Part shown: in pieces, positions 16,599-24,702 of the stretch
Numbering within the stretch: the first letter of the stretch is position 1
Layout: each line of letters opens with the position of its first letter
Assembly: GCA_030538085.1 (NCBI GenBank)
Contig: JAUNUR010000034.1
Coordinates: 1 to 33,075, forward strand
Reading direction: 5' to 3'
Length of the DNA stretch: 33,075 nucleotides
Source of the DNA: Pseudomonadota bacterium
GTDB lineage: Bacteria; Pseudomonadota; Gammaproteobacteria; Burkholderiales; Burkholderiaceae_C
Translations under genes and position numbers: made by a program
Notes under the pieces: model-generated
The model's database searches: none
What the model saw: the letters and a program-made list of their open reading frames with translations, nothing else
What the model was told of the DNA's origin: nothing

Positions 16599-17416
16599 CA
16601 CAGCGTCCGCTGACCACCCGGCATGGCAGGCTGGAGCAGGTGACACTGGAATGGGAGGTGATCGACCAGCGTGAGGCCGCTCGCGCCGACGCATCCGCCA
16701 CCGGAATCGTCAATCTGCTGGCGGCGCTGCTGCGCGTGCTGGGCACGGCCGGGCCGCCTCCCCTGGCGCGTGCTACCACGCCCTCCTTCGTCGAGCGGCT
16801 GCACGTCCACCTGTGCGTGGACGGGCAGGCGCTGACGGGTGCCTTCGACTTCCAGCCGGCCAGCGATCGACCGGAAGTTCTCTCGTCGCACCGCGAACGC
16901 TCACGTCTGACGGCACGGCCAGGCGACCGGGTGACGGTGGTCAGCGCGCCGGGCCAGCCGGCTGCGTTGCGGGCACTGTGCGTGCCCGAGCTGCACGCGG
17001 TGCAGATATTCGACACCGACCCCACTGGCCGCTGGGCCGGCGTTCGCGCCATCGCAACGGTGATCGGGCTGACCGGCGCGTTCATGGGACTGATGCTGCT
17101 GTTGGCGATGGGCTTCGTGTCGTGGATGGCTGGCGCTGACTCCGAATGGCCGAGTTTTCCGCGGATCGCGGCCATGATCCTCATGGGCGTGACGGCGATC
17201 GGTGCGCCGCTGGTGCTGATCCTGTCATGGATGAGTTGGCCTCGCTTTCGGGAGGCCGAGGCCGTCTTCGCCGCACTGGGCTGGCCCAAGCCGGCGGGCA
17301 TCGATCTGGCGCTGCTCGACGCACGCCATCGCCCGGATTGGGCCTTGAGCCCTGAGCGCGACCTCTACCGCTTTTTCTATCCGCCGGATTTCGACCGCCC
17401 TCCACACGCCGGCTGA
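16595..17416 (+). CDS. Membrane protein of unknown function, tandem paralogue B
   Basis: A 273-residue protein sharing layout and motifs with its upstream neighbour: HGRLEQVTLEWEVIDQRE near the start, PELHAVQIFDTDPTGRWAGV (paralogue A has [20 protein letters not shown]), two hydrophobic segments at about 155-180 and 190-215, then REAEAVFAALGWPKPAGIDL, HRPDW and FFYPPDFD. Probably an inner-membrane protein with a conserved cytosolic tail. The ATG overlaps the stop of paralogue A (ATGA), so the two are translationally coupled and may form a complex (inference). It ends 7 bp from the convergent lipoprotein gene; no terminator is visible between them. Confidence 0.75.
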   Translation: MTQRPLTTRHGRLEQVTLEWEVIDQREAARADASATGIVNLLAALLRVLGTAGPPPLARATTPSFVERLHVHLCVDGQALTGAFDFQPASDRPEVLSSHRERSRLTARPGDRVTVVSAPGQPAALRALCVPELHAVQIFDTDPTGRWAGVRAIATVIGLTGAFMGLMLLLAMGFVSWMAGADSEWPSFPRIAAMILMGVTAIGAPLVLILSWMSWPRFREAEAVFAALGWPKPAGIDLALLDARHRPDWALSPERDLYRFFYPPDFDRPPHAG

Positions 17417-17423
17417 GCGGGAC

Positions 17424-17840
17424 TCAACGGCAGGGTCGCTCGGTCGGCGGACTCGCCGGATCGGCACGCAGACTGGACAACGGCACAAAACCCAGCGCCT
17501 GGACGCGCGGCAGGTCGGGGGCGGCGATGTCGAACAGGTTGATCTCGTCCGTGCCCGCGCCGCACACGGCCGGACGCAGGCGGCCGTCCGATCCGCAGGC
17601 CACGGCATGCACCCGCACGCCGGCACGCTCCAGCTCGGCGCGCATGGCCTCTGGCGCGGTACCGCGCTCTTCGCACTGACGAGCGCCACGGCTCTTGAAC
17701 ACCTGAACCAGCGCCTCCGATGGCGCGGGCGCGGCTGCCGGGGCTTGCACGGCACAGCCCGAAAGCGCCACCAGCCAGCCGCCCACGGCCAGCGGCAGCC
17801 AGCGCGACCAATGAAGCGTGGAAAAGCAGTGCGGGTTCAT
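17424..17840 (-). CDS. Small lipoprotein, function unknown
   Basis: A 138-residue protein with a lipoprotein signal peptide (hydrophobic LPLAVGGWLVALSG, lipobox ALSG-C with Cys29). The mature part contains SEALVQVFKSRGARQCEERG and further cysteines (VHAVACGSDG, RPAVCGAGTD), then EINLFDIAAPDLPRVQALGF. The three mature-region cysteines suggest a disulfide-stabilised periplasmic domain. No family is recognised. ATG 17840 gives a plausible signal peptide. Its 3' end converges on the paralogue pair, and 228 bp upstream lies the divergent Roadblock gene. Confidence 0.72.
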   Translation of the reverse strand: MNPHCFSTLHWSRWLPLAVGGWLVALSGCAVQAPAAAPAPSEALVQVFKSRGARQCEERGTAPEAMRAELERAGVRVHAVACGSDGRLRPAVCGAGTDEINLFDIAAPDLPRVQALGFVPLSSLRADPASPPTERPCR

Positions 17841-18068
17841 GGAGCGTGAATTAGTTGTCAAAACGAATGCAGCCATCGCGAGACAGTCGCCAGCGCTTGC
17901 CCGGACAAACATCGAATCCGTCACGGGAAGCGCGGGCAAATGCCGAGCGCCGGATTGCGAGATGCATGGCCCGCACATTACCATGTGATCAGCATGCAAC
18001 GCATCGGGTTTTTTGGTGCCGCGCAAGCGAGAAACCATCCAATCATTGCCAGAAAAGGAACGCATCAC

Positions 18069-18428
18069 ATGGCGACCATCAAGCAAACCCTCGACGAACT
18101 GATGACCCTGGACGGCGCCATGTGCGCGGCCGTGGTCGACTCCGCCAGCGGCATGATGCTGGGCTCCATTGGCTCCGGTGTCGACCTGGAAGTGGCCGCC
18201 GCCGGCAACACCGAGGTGATCCGCTCCAAGATGAAGACCATGCGCTCGCTGGGCCTGAACGACGTGATCGAGGACATCCTGATCACCCTGGGCAAGCAGT
18301 ACCACATCCTGCGCCCCTCGGCCCGCAAGGACGGCGTGTTCATCTACTACGTGCTGGACCACGCCCGCGCCAACCTGGCCATGGCCCGCCGCAAGGTGCA
18401 GGACGTGGACAAGGAACTGAACTTCTGA
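18069..18428 (+). CDS. Roadblock/LC7 domain protein
   Basis: A 119-residue protein, essentially one Roadblock/LC7 domain. LDELMTLDGAMCAAVVDSAS is the first helix and strand, GSGVDLEVAAAGNTEVIRSKMKTM the long helix, and EDILITLGKQYHILRPSARK followed by GVFIYYVLD the final strands. Such proteins (MglB-like) often regulate small Ras-like GTPases, but no MglA-type GTPase is next to it, so the partner is unknown. ATG 18069 has an AAAAGGAA 8-15 nt upstream; the in-frame N-terminal extension does not look like protein. A strong intrinsic terminator follows, so it is probably monocistronic. Confidence 0.85.
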   Translation: MATIKQTLDELMTLDGAMCAAVVDSASGMMLGSIGSGVDLEVAAAGNTEVIRSKMKTMRSLGLNDVIEDILITLGKQYHILRPSARKDGVFIYYVLDHARANLAMARRKVQDVDKELNF

Positions 18429-18454
18429 TCGGGCCCACCTCGCCCCATCGGCAC

Positions 18455-18482
18455 AAAAGCCCCGGCATGCCGGGGCTTTTTT
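18455..18482 (+). terminator. Intrinsic terminator of the Roadblock gene
   Basis: A perfect palindrome with stem AAAAGCCCCGGC paired with GCCGGGGCTTTT around a minimal AT loop, followed by TT. It starts 26 nt after the stop codon. Symmetric flanks (AAAA...TTTT) make it potentially bidirectional. Confidence 0.9.
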
Positions 18483-18502
18483 CATGGCGCGGCACACCAA
18501 AC

Positions 18503-18532
18503 AAAAAACCCACCGTGCAAGCGGTGGGTTAT
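18503..18532 (-). terminator. Minus-strand intrinsic terminator
   Basis: Reverse strand: stem CCCACCG / CGGTGGG with a 6-nt loop, followed by TTTTTTG. It probably ended transcription of the small RHH gene (18883-19083) before MITE copy 2 inserted between them, placing the element inside the transcribed 3' region. Confidence 0.75.
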
Positions 18533-18549
18533 TGGTCAAGTCTGTTCAA

Positions 18550-18870
18550 CCTAGAAACGGCAGTTGGATGCGCCCGAGCGTGCCGTGATGGGCGTGCCAG
18601 GCAAGGGCGAGTGCCGCGGCTCCAAAGCTGCCTGCGCAGCTTTGGACGGCACGAGCGGCATCGGGCTCTGACCGATGCGCGCCCTGCAAGGGTGAGGACG
18701 CGGCAGGCTCGTGCCTGCAAGGACGAGCAACGCCGCTTGGGCAGCGAGCCAGCGCGGTGCGATCGGGTGCATAGCGCGCTCACCCAACAGGTGAATGTGA
18801 TCGAAGCTGCGAAAGCCAGTGTCCATGCCGGTTGCCCAAGGATGGCAAGCGGTCAACTGCCGTTTCTAGG
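18550..18870 (+). mobile_element. MITE-like element copy 2, 321 bp
   Basis: Same 17-bp terminal inverted repeats (CCTAGAAACGGCAGTTG) as copies 1 and 3, flanked by a perfect 5-bp duplication TTCAA (18545-18549 and 18871-18875). It is about 95% identical to copy 1 by eye, same length and orientation. Differences cluster roughly 30-65 bp inside the right end. It lies between the RHH stop codon (13 bp away) and a minus-strand terminator. No transposase frame. Confidence 0.92.
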
Positions 18871-18882
18871 TTCAAGACAGCG

Positions 18883-19083
18883 TCATGGCTTGGATGACGC
18901 GGCGTCATCAAGCTCGCCGGGTCTCCACTGCACGTCATGCTGGCTCAGGTAGTCACGGATGAGCCGGCGCACCACCTGCGAAGGCGTCACGTCCTGCGAC
19001 GCGCACAGGGCCTCGAAAGCCTTCTTCTTCGAAGGATCAATCAGCACGGTCAGCCGAGCGGTTTTTTGTTCGAGAGCAGTCAT
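18883..19083 (-). CDS. Small ribbon-helix-helix (CopG-like) protein
   Basis: A 66-residue protein. ARLTVLIDPSKKKAFEALCA gives a beta strand followed by helix 1, and DVTPSQVVRRLIRDYLSQH gives a turn and helix 2, the ribbon-helix-helix layout of small DNA-binding repressors and antitoxins. ATG 19083 has a -10-like TAGAAT about 20 nt upstream. No toxin gene is adjacent, so it is an orphan rather than an evident toxin-antitoxin pair. Target unknown. Confidence 0.72.
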   Translation of the reverse strand: MTALEQKTARLTVLIDPSKKKAFEALCASQDVTPSQVVRRLIRDYLSQHDVQWRPGELDDAASSKP

Positions 19084-19103
19084 ATGCGTTGGATTGAACT
19101 TGC

Positions 19104-19109
19104 ATTCTA
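19104..19109 (-). promoter_or_regulatory. -10 element of the RHH gene
   Basis: Reverse strand TAGAAT (5/6 to consensus) lies 20 nt upstream of the ATG at 19083. No convincing -35 is seen. It implies a very short 5' UTR. Confidence 0.4.
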
Positions 19110-19231
19110 ACGAGCGTGCCCCCCGAATGCGCCACGATGGCGCTGCAATGGCAACGCAGTGCGTCCGTGCGTGAAATCGTTCCACCATGCCGCCGCTCAT
19201 ACCGTTTTGCGTTCAAAACGATGACGAATGA

Positions 19232-19249
19232 CTGCGGCTGACGCCGCAG
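19232..19249 (-). terminator. Hairpin downstream of holA (possible terminator)
   Basis: CTGCGGC-TGAC-GCCGCAG is a perfect 7-bp stem with a 4-nt loop, 12 nt beyond the holA stop codon. The following reverse-strand sequence is only partly T-rich (TCATTCGTCATCGTTTT), so terminator strength is uncertain. Confidence 0.5.
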
Positions 19250-19261
19250 ACAAATGGCGAA

Positions 19262-20326
19262 TCAGCGCGCGCTGGCCGCATGGCCGCAGACCCCGCACAG
19301 GCTTTGCGCTAGCCGGTGCAGCGCCGGCCACGCTTGCTGCGGCCAGCCGGGGTGCTTCAACCCCTTGACGATGCCGTCCACCTGGTGCGCCGCATGCAGC
19401 AGGTTGGTCAGCTGCATGTCGGTCAGGCGCGGCAGGACACGCTCGAACAGGCGTTCGCGCAAGCCCCACACGCGCTGCTCGCGCAGCGCCATCGGCAGTG
19501 GCTTGCCTTCGCCCACGGCGTCCTTGACGCGCTTGAGCGCGCGAATGTCCTCGGCCAGCGCGTAATGCACCAGCACTTCGGCCTCGCCCTCGGCCTGCAG
19601 GCCGTCCAGCATGCGTTGCACGCGGGCGCGCTGGCCGCCCAGCACGGCCTCGGACAGCTTGAAGACGTCGTAGCGCGCCACGTTCAGCACCGCGGCCTCG
19701 ATCTGTTCGCTGCTCAGCTCGCCCGCGGGGTACAGCAGCGCCAGCTTGCTGATCTCCTGGTGCGCGGCCAGCAGGTTGCCCTCCACGCGGTCGGCGAAGA
19801 ACGTCAGCGCGTGCTGGCCGTCCTGGCCGGGCATCACGCGCTGGCCCTGCGCGGCCAGGCGCTGGGCGATCCATTGCGGCAGCGCGGCACGTTCGATGGT
19901 GTCGATCTGCACCGTAACGCCGGCGCCATCGAGCGCAGTGAACCACGCGCCCGACCGGGCCTGCCTGTCCAGCCGGGGCAGCAGTACCAGTGTCAGGGTG
20001 CTGTCGTTGCCCACCGCGCCATCGGCCAGTTGCTGCAGGGCGGCGCTGCCGTCCTTGCCTGGCTTGCCCGAAGGAATGCGCACCTCGACGATCTGCTTGT
20101 CGGCGAACAGGCTCAAGCTGCTGCCCGCCGCCAGCACGGCGCTCCAGTCGAAATGCGCGCCGGCCACGGTGTGCACCGTGCGCTCGGTGTAGCCCTGCGC
20201 GCGCGCGGCGGCGCGGATGGCATCGGCCGCCTCCTGCTGCAGCAGCGGCTCATCGCCGTGCAGCGTGTACAGCGGACGCAGCTGCTTTTGCAGATGCGTG
20301 CTCAGTTGCGCGGCGGCAAGTTGCAT
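19262..20326 (-). CDS. holA: DNA polymerase III delta subunit
   Basis: A 354-residue clamp-loader subunit that opens the beta sliding clamp. LYTLHGDEPLLQQEAADAIR near the N-terminus is the delta-family signature, followed by SLFADKQIVEVRIPSGKPGK, FADRVEGNLLAAHQEISKLALLYP, YDVFKLSEAVLGG and the C-terminal collar-domain helices. Length is normal. It follows lptE with a 268-bp gap filled by intergenic repeats. The gene order leuS-lptE-holA is conserved in many proteobacteria. Confidence 0.95.
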   Translation of the reverse strand: MQLAAAQLSTHLQKQLRPLYTLHGDEPLLQQEAADAIRAAARAQGYTERTVHTVAGAHFDWSAVLAAGSSLSLFADKQIVEVRIPSGKPGKDGSAALQQLADGAVGNDSTLTLVLLPRLDRQARSGAWFTALDGAGVTVQIDTIERAALPQWIAQRLAAQGQRVMPGQDGQHALTFFADRVEGNLLAAHQEISKLALLYPAGELSSEQIEAAVLNVARYDVFKLSEAVLGGQRARVQRMLDGLQAEGEAEVLVHYALAEDIRALKRVKDAVGEGKPLPMALREQRVWGLRERLFERVLPRLTDMQLTNLLHAAHQVDGIVKGLKHPGWPQQAWPALHRLAQSLCGVCGHAASAR

Positions 20327-20380
20327 CAGGCGCTCTGCGCCAGAAGGCGCGCGGACGATGGACGCGAGCCCTCACCCCAA

Positions 20381-20404
20381 CCCTCTCCCGCACGCGGGAG
20401 AGGG
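20381..20404. repeat. REP-like hairpin between lptE and holA
   Basis: CCCTCTCCCGC and its exact reverse complement flank 2 nt. Upstream is CCCTCACCCCAA. This ...ACCCTCTCCC(n)GGGAGAGGG... motif is a widespread intergenic palindrome in proteobacteria (from memory). It would form a stable 11-bp hairpin in the leuS-lptE-holA transcript. Confidence 0.65.
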
Positions 20405-20413
20405 AGCACACGG

Positions 20414-20547
20414 GCTGCGCAGCAAGCCCGAACCAGCGGCCGCGGAGCTGGCCATGCGAGAACGCCGTGGCCGGACCTGCGCCGGTCACTGGCGTTGTCC
20501 CCCTTCCCGCAGAGAGAAGGGGGAAGCGGCGCAAGCCGCTCAGGGGG
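20414..20547 (+). repeat. Composite intergenic repeat, copy A
   Basis: Shares blocks in the same order and orientation with 24703-24826: GCTGCGCAGCA, GGCCGCGGAGC-n-GGCCA, AACGCCG, GGCGTTG-n-CCCCC, GGGGGAAG and GCCGCTCAGGGGG. A further partial unit (GGGGAAGGCGGCCGCAGGCC, then GACTCAGGGGG) follows at 20562-20592. It fills the lptE-holA gap. No coding potential. Confidence 0.7.
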
Positions 20548-20594
20548 ATGTTCCGAATCCTGGGGAAGGCGGCCGCAGGCCGACTCAGGGGGTG

Positions 20595-21089
20595 TCATAT
20601 CTTTACCGTTGCCAGCCGCCGCAGCACCTGCTGCACGATGTCGCTTTGCATGTTCTGGTACAGCATCAGCGCTTCCTGCTCCTTCGACAAGGCGGCGGCT
20701 TCGGCGTAGCTCTGGTCGAGCTGGCGCAGGATCTCGGACATGGGCAGCAATTCGCGCCCCTCGGGCGTGCGCAGCTTGAAGCCGAAACGGATGCGCAGTT
20801 GCAGCTCCCGCACCTCGCCCGTGGCCGTGAGGCTGACCACGGAGCGTTCGCGCTGCTCGCCGGGGCTTTCGAGCACCACCTCGGCCTTGGCCGGGTCGCT
20901 GACGATCTCCAGCCGCCCCGAGCCCGCGAGCTGGCGGCGCAACTCCAGTGCCAGCGCGGTAGCGGGCATGACCAGCGCGATGCGGCGAAAGGCCAGCTCC
21001 GGCGGGCGCCGCAGCTGGAAGCCGCACGCGCCCAGCAGCGGCGCGGCGACAGCGGCCAGCAACCAGGCGCGGCGCGGCGATGTACGCAT
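20595..21089 (-). CDS. lptE: LPS-assembly lipoprotein LptE
   Basis: A 164-residue outer-membrane lipoprotein that plugs LptD during lipopolysaccharide insertion. The signal peptide ends LLGAC-GFQLR with lipidated Cys22, and GFxLR right after the Cys is typical of LptE/RlpB. The body contains ELQLRIRFGFKLRTPEGREL and the C-terminal MLYQNMQSDIVQQVLRRL. Its ATG overlaps the leuS stop by one base (TGATG), so expression is coupled to leuS. It is followed by holA after a repeat-filled gap. Confidence 0.93.
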   Translation of the reverse strand: MRTSPRRAWLLAAVAAPLLGACGFQLRRPPELAFRRIALVMPATALALELRRQLAGSGRLEIVSDPAKAEVVLESPGEQRERSVVSLTATGEVRELQLRIRFGFKLRTPEGRELLPMSEILRQLDQSYAEAAALSKEQEALMLYQNMQSDIVQQVLRRLATVKI

Positions 21090-23824
21090 CAGCCCACCAC
21101 CACGTTGACCAGCCGGCCCGGCACCACCACGACCTTCTTGACCGCGCCGCCGCCCCCGTGCTTGAGGAAGGCTTCGCTGGCGAGCGCGGCTTTCTCGATG
21201 TCGTCCTTGCTGGCGCTGGCCGGCACGCCGATGGCGCCGCGCAGCTTGCCGTTGACTTGCAGCACCAGTTCGATCTCGTCCTGCTTCAGCGCCTCGGGGT
21301 CGGTCTGCGGCCAGGGCGCGTCGAGCAGTTCGCCCTGCACGGCGGCAAAGCCCAGCGCCTGCCACAACGCGTGCGTGACGTGCGGCGTGACCGGGTAGAG
21401 AACGCGCAGTAGCTTGGAAAAGCCCTCGGCCAGCGCTGCGTTGTCGCCGGGCGAGCCTTCGCCCTTGAAGGCTTCCAGCGCGTTCAGCATCTTCATCGCG
21501 CCGGACACCACGGTGTTGTATTGCAGGCGCTGGTAGTCGTGGTCGACCTGGCCGAGCACGGTGTGGATTTCATGGCGCAGGGCCTTGGCGGCCTTGCTGA
21601 ATTCGATGCCATTCTGGCTGGCGGCGGTGGCCAGCAAGGCGCTGGCGGCCACGTTTTCCATGGCATGCAGCTTGAAGCCAAAGTTCCACACCCGGCGCAG
21701 GAAACGGTAGCTGCCCTCCACGGCGGCGTCGTTCCACTCCAGCGTCAGCTCGGGCGGCGCGGTGAACATGGTGTACAGGCGCGCGGTGTCGGCGCCGTAC
21801 TGGTCGATCAACTCCTGCGGGTCGACGCCGTTGTTCTTCGACTTGGACATGGTGCCCACGCCCTCGTAGTCGATCGGCGTGCCGGCGGGCAGCGGGTTGC
21901 CGTCGGCGCCCTTCGCGTAATCCACGGCCTTGTTCAGCTTGGCGCCCACCTGCTTGCCATCGGCGTCGATCACCGGGTCAACGTCGGCGGGCCAGAAGTA
22001 TTCGACACCGCCCTTCTCGTTGCGGCGCGAATAGATGTGGTTCAGCACCATGCCCTGCGTCAGCAGCTTGGTGAAGGGCTCGTCGATTTTCACCAGCCCC
22101 AGGTCGCGCATCACCTTGGTCCAGAAGCGGGCATACAGCAGGTGCAGGATGGCGTGCTCGATGCCGCCGATGTACTGGTCCATCGGCATCCAGTAATCGG
22201 TGCCGCCGGCGACCATGGCCTGGTCGTTGGTCGGATCGCAATAGCGCATGAAGTACCACGACGAATCGATGAAGGTATCCATCGTGTCGGTCTCGCGCCG
22301 CGCGGGCTGGCCGCATTGCGGGCAGGTGCAGGCCAGGAAAGCCTCGCACTTGGCTAAAGGGTTGCCGCTGCCGTCCGGCACCAGATCCTGCGGCAGCACC
22401 ACGGGCAGGTCCTGCTCGGGCACGGGCACGGTGCCGCAGGCGGCGCAGTGGATCATGGGGATGGGCGTGCCCCAGTAGCGCTGGCGGCTGATGCCCCAGT
22501 CGCGCAGGCGCCAGGTGGTCTTCTTCTCGCCCAGGCCCTGGTCGGCCAGCGCCTTGGCGACGGCATCCACCGCTGCCTGGAAGGTCATGCCGCTGAAATT
22601 GCCGGAGTTGATGGTCACGCCCTGCTGCTTGTCGGTGTACCAGTCCTGCCACTGGGTGTGGTTGTAGCTTTGGCCGTCGACATGCACCACCTGCTGGATG
22701 GGCAGGCCGTACTTCAGCGCGAAGGCGAAGTCGCGCTCGTCGTGCGCGGGCACGCCCATCACGGCGCCGTCGCCATAGCTCATCAGCACGTAGTTGCCCA
22801 CCCACAGCGGCACGGCCTCGCCGGTCAGCGGGTGCGTCACCGTCAGGCCCGTGGGCATGCCCTCTTTCTCTTTCAGAGCCAGTTCCGCCTCGGTGGTGCC
22901 GCCTTGCTTGCATTTCTCGATGAAGGCGGCCAGTTCGGGGTTGCCCTTGGCGGCCTGCTCGGCCAGCGGGTGTTCGGGCGCGACGGCGCAGAAGGTGACG
23001 CCCATGATGGTGTCGGCGCGCGTGGTGAACACGTACATGCGCCCGCCCTGGATGGGCTGACCATCGTCACCCTTGATGTCGTGCGTGAAGGCGAAGCGCA
23101 CGCCCTCGCTCTTACCGATCCAGTGCTCCTGCATCAGGCGCACGCGCTCGGGCCAGCCACCGAGCGTGGCCTTGGGGTTGCCGATCTGCACGTGGTCGAG
23201 CAACTCCTGCGCGTAGTCGGTGATCTTCAGGTAGTAGCCGGGGATTTCCTTCTTCTCGACCAGCGCGCCGGTGCGCCAGCCGCGCCCGTCGATCACCTGC
23301 TCGTTGGCCAGCACCGTCATGTCCACCGGGTCCCAGTTGACGACCTGGGTCTTGCGGTAGGCGATGCCTTTTTCCAGCATCTTCAGGAACAGCCACTGGT
23401 TCCACTTGTAGTAGCTGGCGCCGCAGGTGGCCACCTCGCGGCTCCAGTCGATGGCCAGTCCCATGGCCTGCATCTGGCCCTTCATGTGGGCGATGTTGTC
23501 GTAGGTCCACCGCGCGGGCGGCACGCCGTTCTTCAGCGCGGCGTTCTCGGCCGGCAGGCCGAAGGCGTCCCAGCCCATGGGCATCAGCACGTTGAAGCCC
23601 TTCATGCGCAGCTGGCGGGCCAGCATGTCGTTGATGGTGTAGTTGCGCACGTGGCCCATGTGCAGCTTGCCGCTGGGGTAAGGCAGCATGGAGCAGGCGT
23701 AGTACTTGGGCTTGGGCGCGCCCTGCGCGTTGCGCGCGCCCTCGGTCACGCGGTAGGCGTCGGTGGCCCGCCAGTGCGCGTGCGCGGCCTGCTCGACGGC
23801 CCGGGGATCGTATTTTTCTTGCAT
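21089..23824 (-). CDS. leuS: Leucyl-tRNA synthetase
   Basis: A 911-residue class Ia synthetase charging tRNA-Leu. HIGH-type motif HMGH in [18 protein letters not shown] near residue 57; KMSKS-type motif in [20 protein letters not shown] (TMSKS). The editing CP1 insertion is present ([19 protein letters not shown]). [19 protein letters not shown] and [11 protein letters not shown] are the zinc-like cysteine pairs. [15 protein letters not shown] and the tRNA-binding C-terminus are intact. ATG 23824 ([12 protein letters not shown]) is preferred; a TTG two codons upstream is possible. Full length for the family. First gene of leuS-lptE-holA, with a promoter about 160 bp upstream. Confidence 0.97.
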   Translation of the reverse strand: MQEKYDPRAVEQAAHAHWRATDAYRVTEGARNAQGAPKPKYYACSMLPYPSGKLHMGHVRNYTINDMLARQLRMKGFNVLMPMGWDAFGLPAENAALKNGVPPARWTYDNIAHMKGQMQAMGLAIDWSREVATCGASYYKWNQWLFLKMLEKGIAYRKTQVVNWDPVDMTVLANEQVIDGRGWRTGALVEKKEIPGYYLKITDYAQELLDHVQIGNPKATLGGWPERVRLMQEHWIGKSEGVRFAFTHDIKGDDGQPIQGGRMYVFTTRADTIMGVTFCAVAPEHPLAEQAAKGNPELAAFIEKCKQGGTTEAELALKEKEGMPTGLTVTHPLTGEAVPLWVGNYVLMSYGDGAVMGVPAHDERDFAFALKYGLPIQQVVHVDGQSYNHTQWQDWYTDKQQGVTINSGNFSGMTFQAAVDAVAKALADQGLGEKKTTWRLRDWGISRQRYWGTPIPMIHCAACGTVPVPEQDLPVVLPQDLVPDGSGNPLAKCEAFLACTCPQCGQPARRETDTMDTFIDSSWYFMRYCDPTNDQAMVAGGTDYWMPMDQYIGGIEHAILHLLYARFWTKVMRDLGLVKIDEPFTKLLTQGMVLNHIYSRRNEKGGVEYFWPADVDPVIDADGKQVGAKLNKAVDYAKGADGNPLPAGTPIDYEGVGTMSKSKNNGVDPQELIDQYGADTARLYTMFTAPPELTLEWNDAAVEGSYRFLRRVWNFGFKLHAMENVAASALLATAASQNGIEFSKAAKALRHEIHTVLGQVDHDYQRLQYNTVVSGAMKMLNALEAFKGEGSPGDNAALAEGFSKLLRVLYPVTPHVTHALWQALGFAAVQGELLDAPWPQTDPEALKQDEIELVLQVNGKLRGAIGVPASASKDDIEKAALASEAFLKHGGGGAVKKVVVVPGRLVNVVVG

Positions 23825-23980
23825 GGGCAAATTGTAGGCGGGCGCGCACGGACGGCCCGGTGTTCAGCGACAGAGACTGCTATAAAAAAAAGAGTCGCCC
23901 GCAACCCTTGGAGCCCGCGCTCACGACAGGAGGGGGACTACTGAAATATTGTTATCTGTAAAAAACAGCTTTTGCCTTTT

Positions 23981-24010
23981 ATTATCATGCGCCATCAGCT
24001 ATCGTTTCAA
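23981..24010 (-). promoter_or_regulatory. Probable leuS operon promoter
   Basis: Reverse strand: -35 TTGAAA (24005-24010), 18-bp spacer, -10 GATAAT (23981-23986), each 5/6 to consensus. The predicted start near 23974 leaves a 5' UTR of about 150 nt before the leuS ATG. Confidence 0.65.
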
Positions 24011-24105
24011 TATCATTAAATGGCGTCAAATTGTTATCGCCTGATTTGGCGAAAGCGGTACTTGTTTTAGAGCATGCCTGTACGCATGCGGTTTCCATCG
24101 TTTTT

Positions 24106-24129
24106 TGTGGGAGCGGGCTTGCCCGCGAT
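24106..24129 (+). repeat. Single REP unit
   Basis: Identical over 24 bp to the two units of the REP doublet at 9367-9443 (TGTGGGAGCGGG, then CTTGCCCGCGAT). It lies between exbD and the leuS promoter. No inverted partner is found nearby. Confidence 0.82.
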
Positions 24130-24190
24130 AAGCCCTGGCTCAGGGCGAAGCGCTGCCATCGTGGCCAAGGCTGCTGCCAAAAGCAGTATC

Positions 24191-24218
24191 TGAGAGGCTG
24201 CCCCCAAACTCCTCGCGC
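24191..24218 (-). repeat. 28-bp repeat downstream of exbD
   Basis: Reverse strand GCGCGAGGAGTTTGGGGGCA then GCCTCTCA. It matches 27474-27501 (plus strand) at 26 of 28 positions. Each copy lies just beyond the stop codon of a gene (exbD here, fur there), pointing away from it. Nature unknown. Confidence 0.6.
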
Positions 24219-24238
24219 CGCGCACCTTGCTCCGGCGG

Positions 24239-24685
24239 TCAGCGCGAGGCGCCAGTCGCGGGCGCGTCGGCGGCTGGTGCATCGGCGACGAAGCCGATGC
24301 GGTTCAGCCCGGCCTTCTGGGCTTCGCCCATCACCTCGACCACGCGGCCATAGGGCACGCCCTGGTCGGCGCGCAGTTGGACCTCGGTTTCGGGGTTGGC
24401 GCGGGCGGCGTCTTGCAGGGCGCTGCCCAGTTCGGCCTGGGTCACCGGCCTGTCGTTGAAGAAGGCCTGGCCGTCCTTGTTGACCACCACGGTGACGAAC
24501 TTGGGCGGATCGCCCGGCTTGGCGGCGTCGGTCTTGGGCAGATCAAGCCGGATCGAGCTGGCCAGCAGCGGCGCGGTGATGATGAAAATGACCACCAGCA
24601 CCAGCATCACGTCGACCAGCGGCGTGACGTTGATGTCGCTCATGGGCTCGCTGCCCTTGCCGTGTTCGAGTCGCCCGAATGCCAT
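24239..24685 (-). CDS. exbD: ExbD/TolR-family proton-channel subunit
   Basis: A 148-residue inner-membrane protein with one N-terminal membrane helix. SDINVTPLVDVMLVLVVIFI carries the conserved proton-pathway Asp25, followed by the periplasmic domain (RLDLPKTDAAKPGD, VQLRADQGVPYGRVVEVMGE). It partners with the MotA/TolQ/ExbB protein encoded 144 bp upstream, using the proton gradient to energise an outer-membrane transporter through TonB, or alternatively the Tol system. The lack of pal/tolA/tolB nearby favours ExbD. The C-terminus is an Ala/Asp-rich tail. Confidence 0.88.
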   Translation of the reverse strand: MAFGRLEHGKGSEPMSDINVTPLVDVMLVLVVIFIITAPLLASSIRLDLPKTDAAKPGDPPKFVTVVVNKDGQAFFNDRPVTQAELGSALQDAARANPETEVQLRADQGVPYGRVVEVMGEAQKAGLNRIGFVADAPAADAPATGASR

Positions 24686-24702
24686 GTCAGCTCTCCCAGG
24701 CC

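Larger units (their letters stand above)
23825..24238. other. AT-rich intergenic region between exbD and leuS
   Basis: 414 bp without a gene. 23941-24070 is strikingly AT-rich for this genome and contains the probable leuS promoter. On the reverse strand a run of eight T follows a GC-rich stretch at about 23882-23930, and a small CTGT-TTTTT-ACAG hairpin lies near 23955-23967. The left part holds a single REP unit, a GCCCTG-GCT-CAGGGC hairpin (24132-24146) and the 28-bp repeat at 24191. No tRNA, T-box or leader peptide rich in Leu codons was found. Confidence 0.6.

Noticed and set aside
18529-18856. Open frames within the MITE copies (for example RRCSSLQARACRVL-type peptides)
   Set aside because: They recur only because the element is repeated. 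Frames differ in length among copies, contain no transposase motif, and run into the inverted repeats.
18883-19083. RHH protein as the antitoxin of a toxin-antitoxin pair
   Set aside because: No toxin-like ORF lies upstream or downstream. The neighbours are MITE copy 2 and holA. Kept as an orphan RHH protein.
20381-20404. Possible CRISPR or tandem-repeat array near 20.4 kb
   Set aside because: There is only one palindromic unit followed by a different composite repeat. No regularly spaced identical repeats occur anywhere in the window and no cas-like genes are present.
20326-21027. A longer minus-strand frame covering lptE and the lptE-holA gap
   Set aside because: It is out of frame with lptE and reads through the hairpin repeats; the lipoprotein frame ending at 20595 explains the gene.
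23880-23926. Short GTG-started frame (SAGSKGCGRLFFL) in the leuS leader as a leucine attenuator peptide
   Set aside because: It has only two Leu codons, not clustered, and no ribosome binding site.
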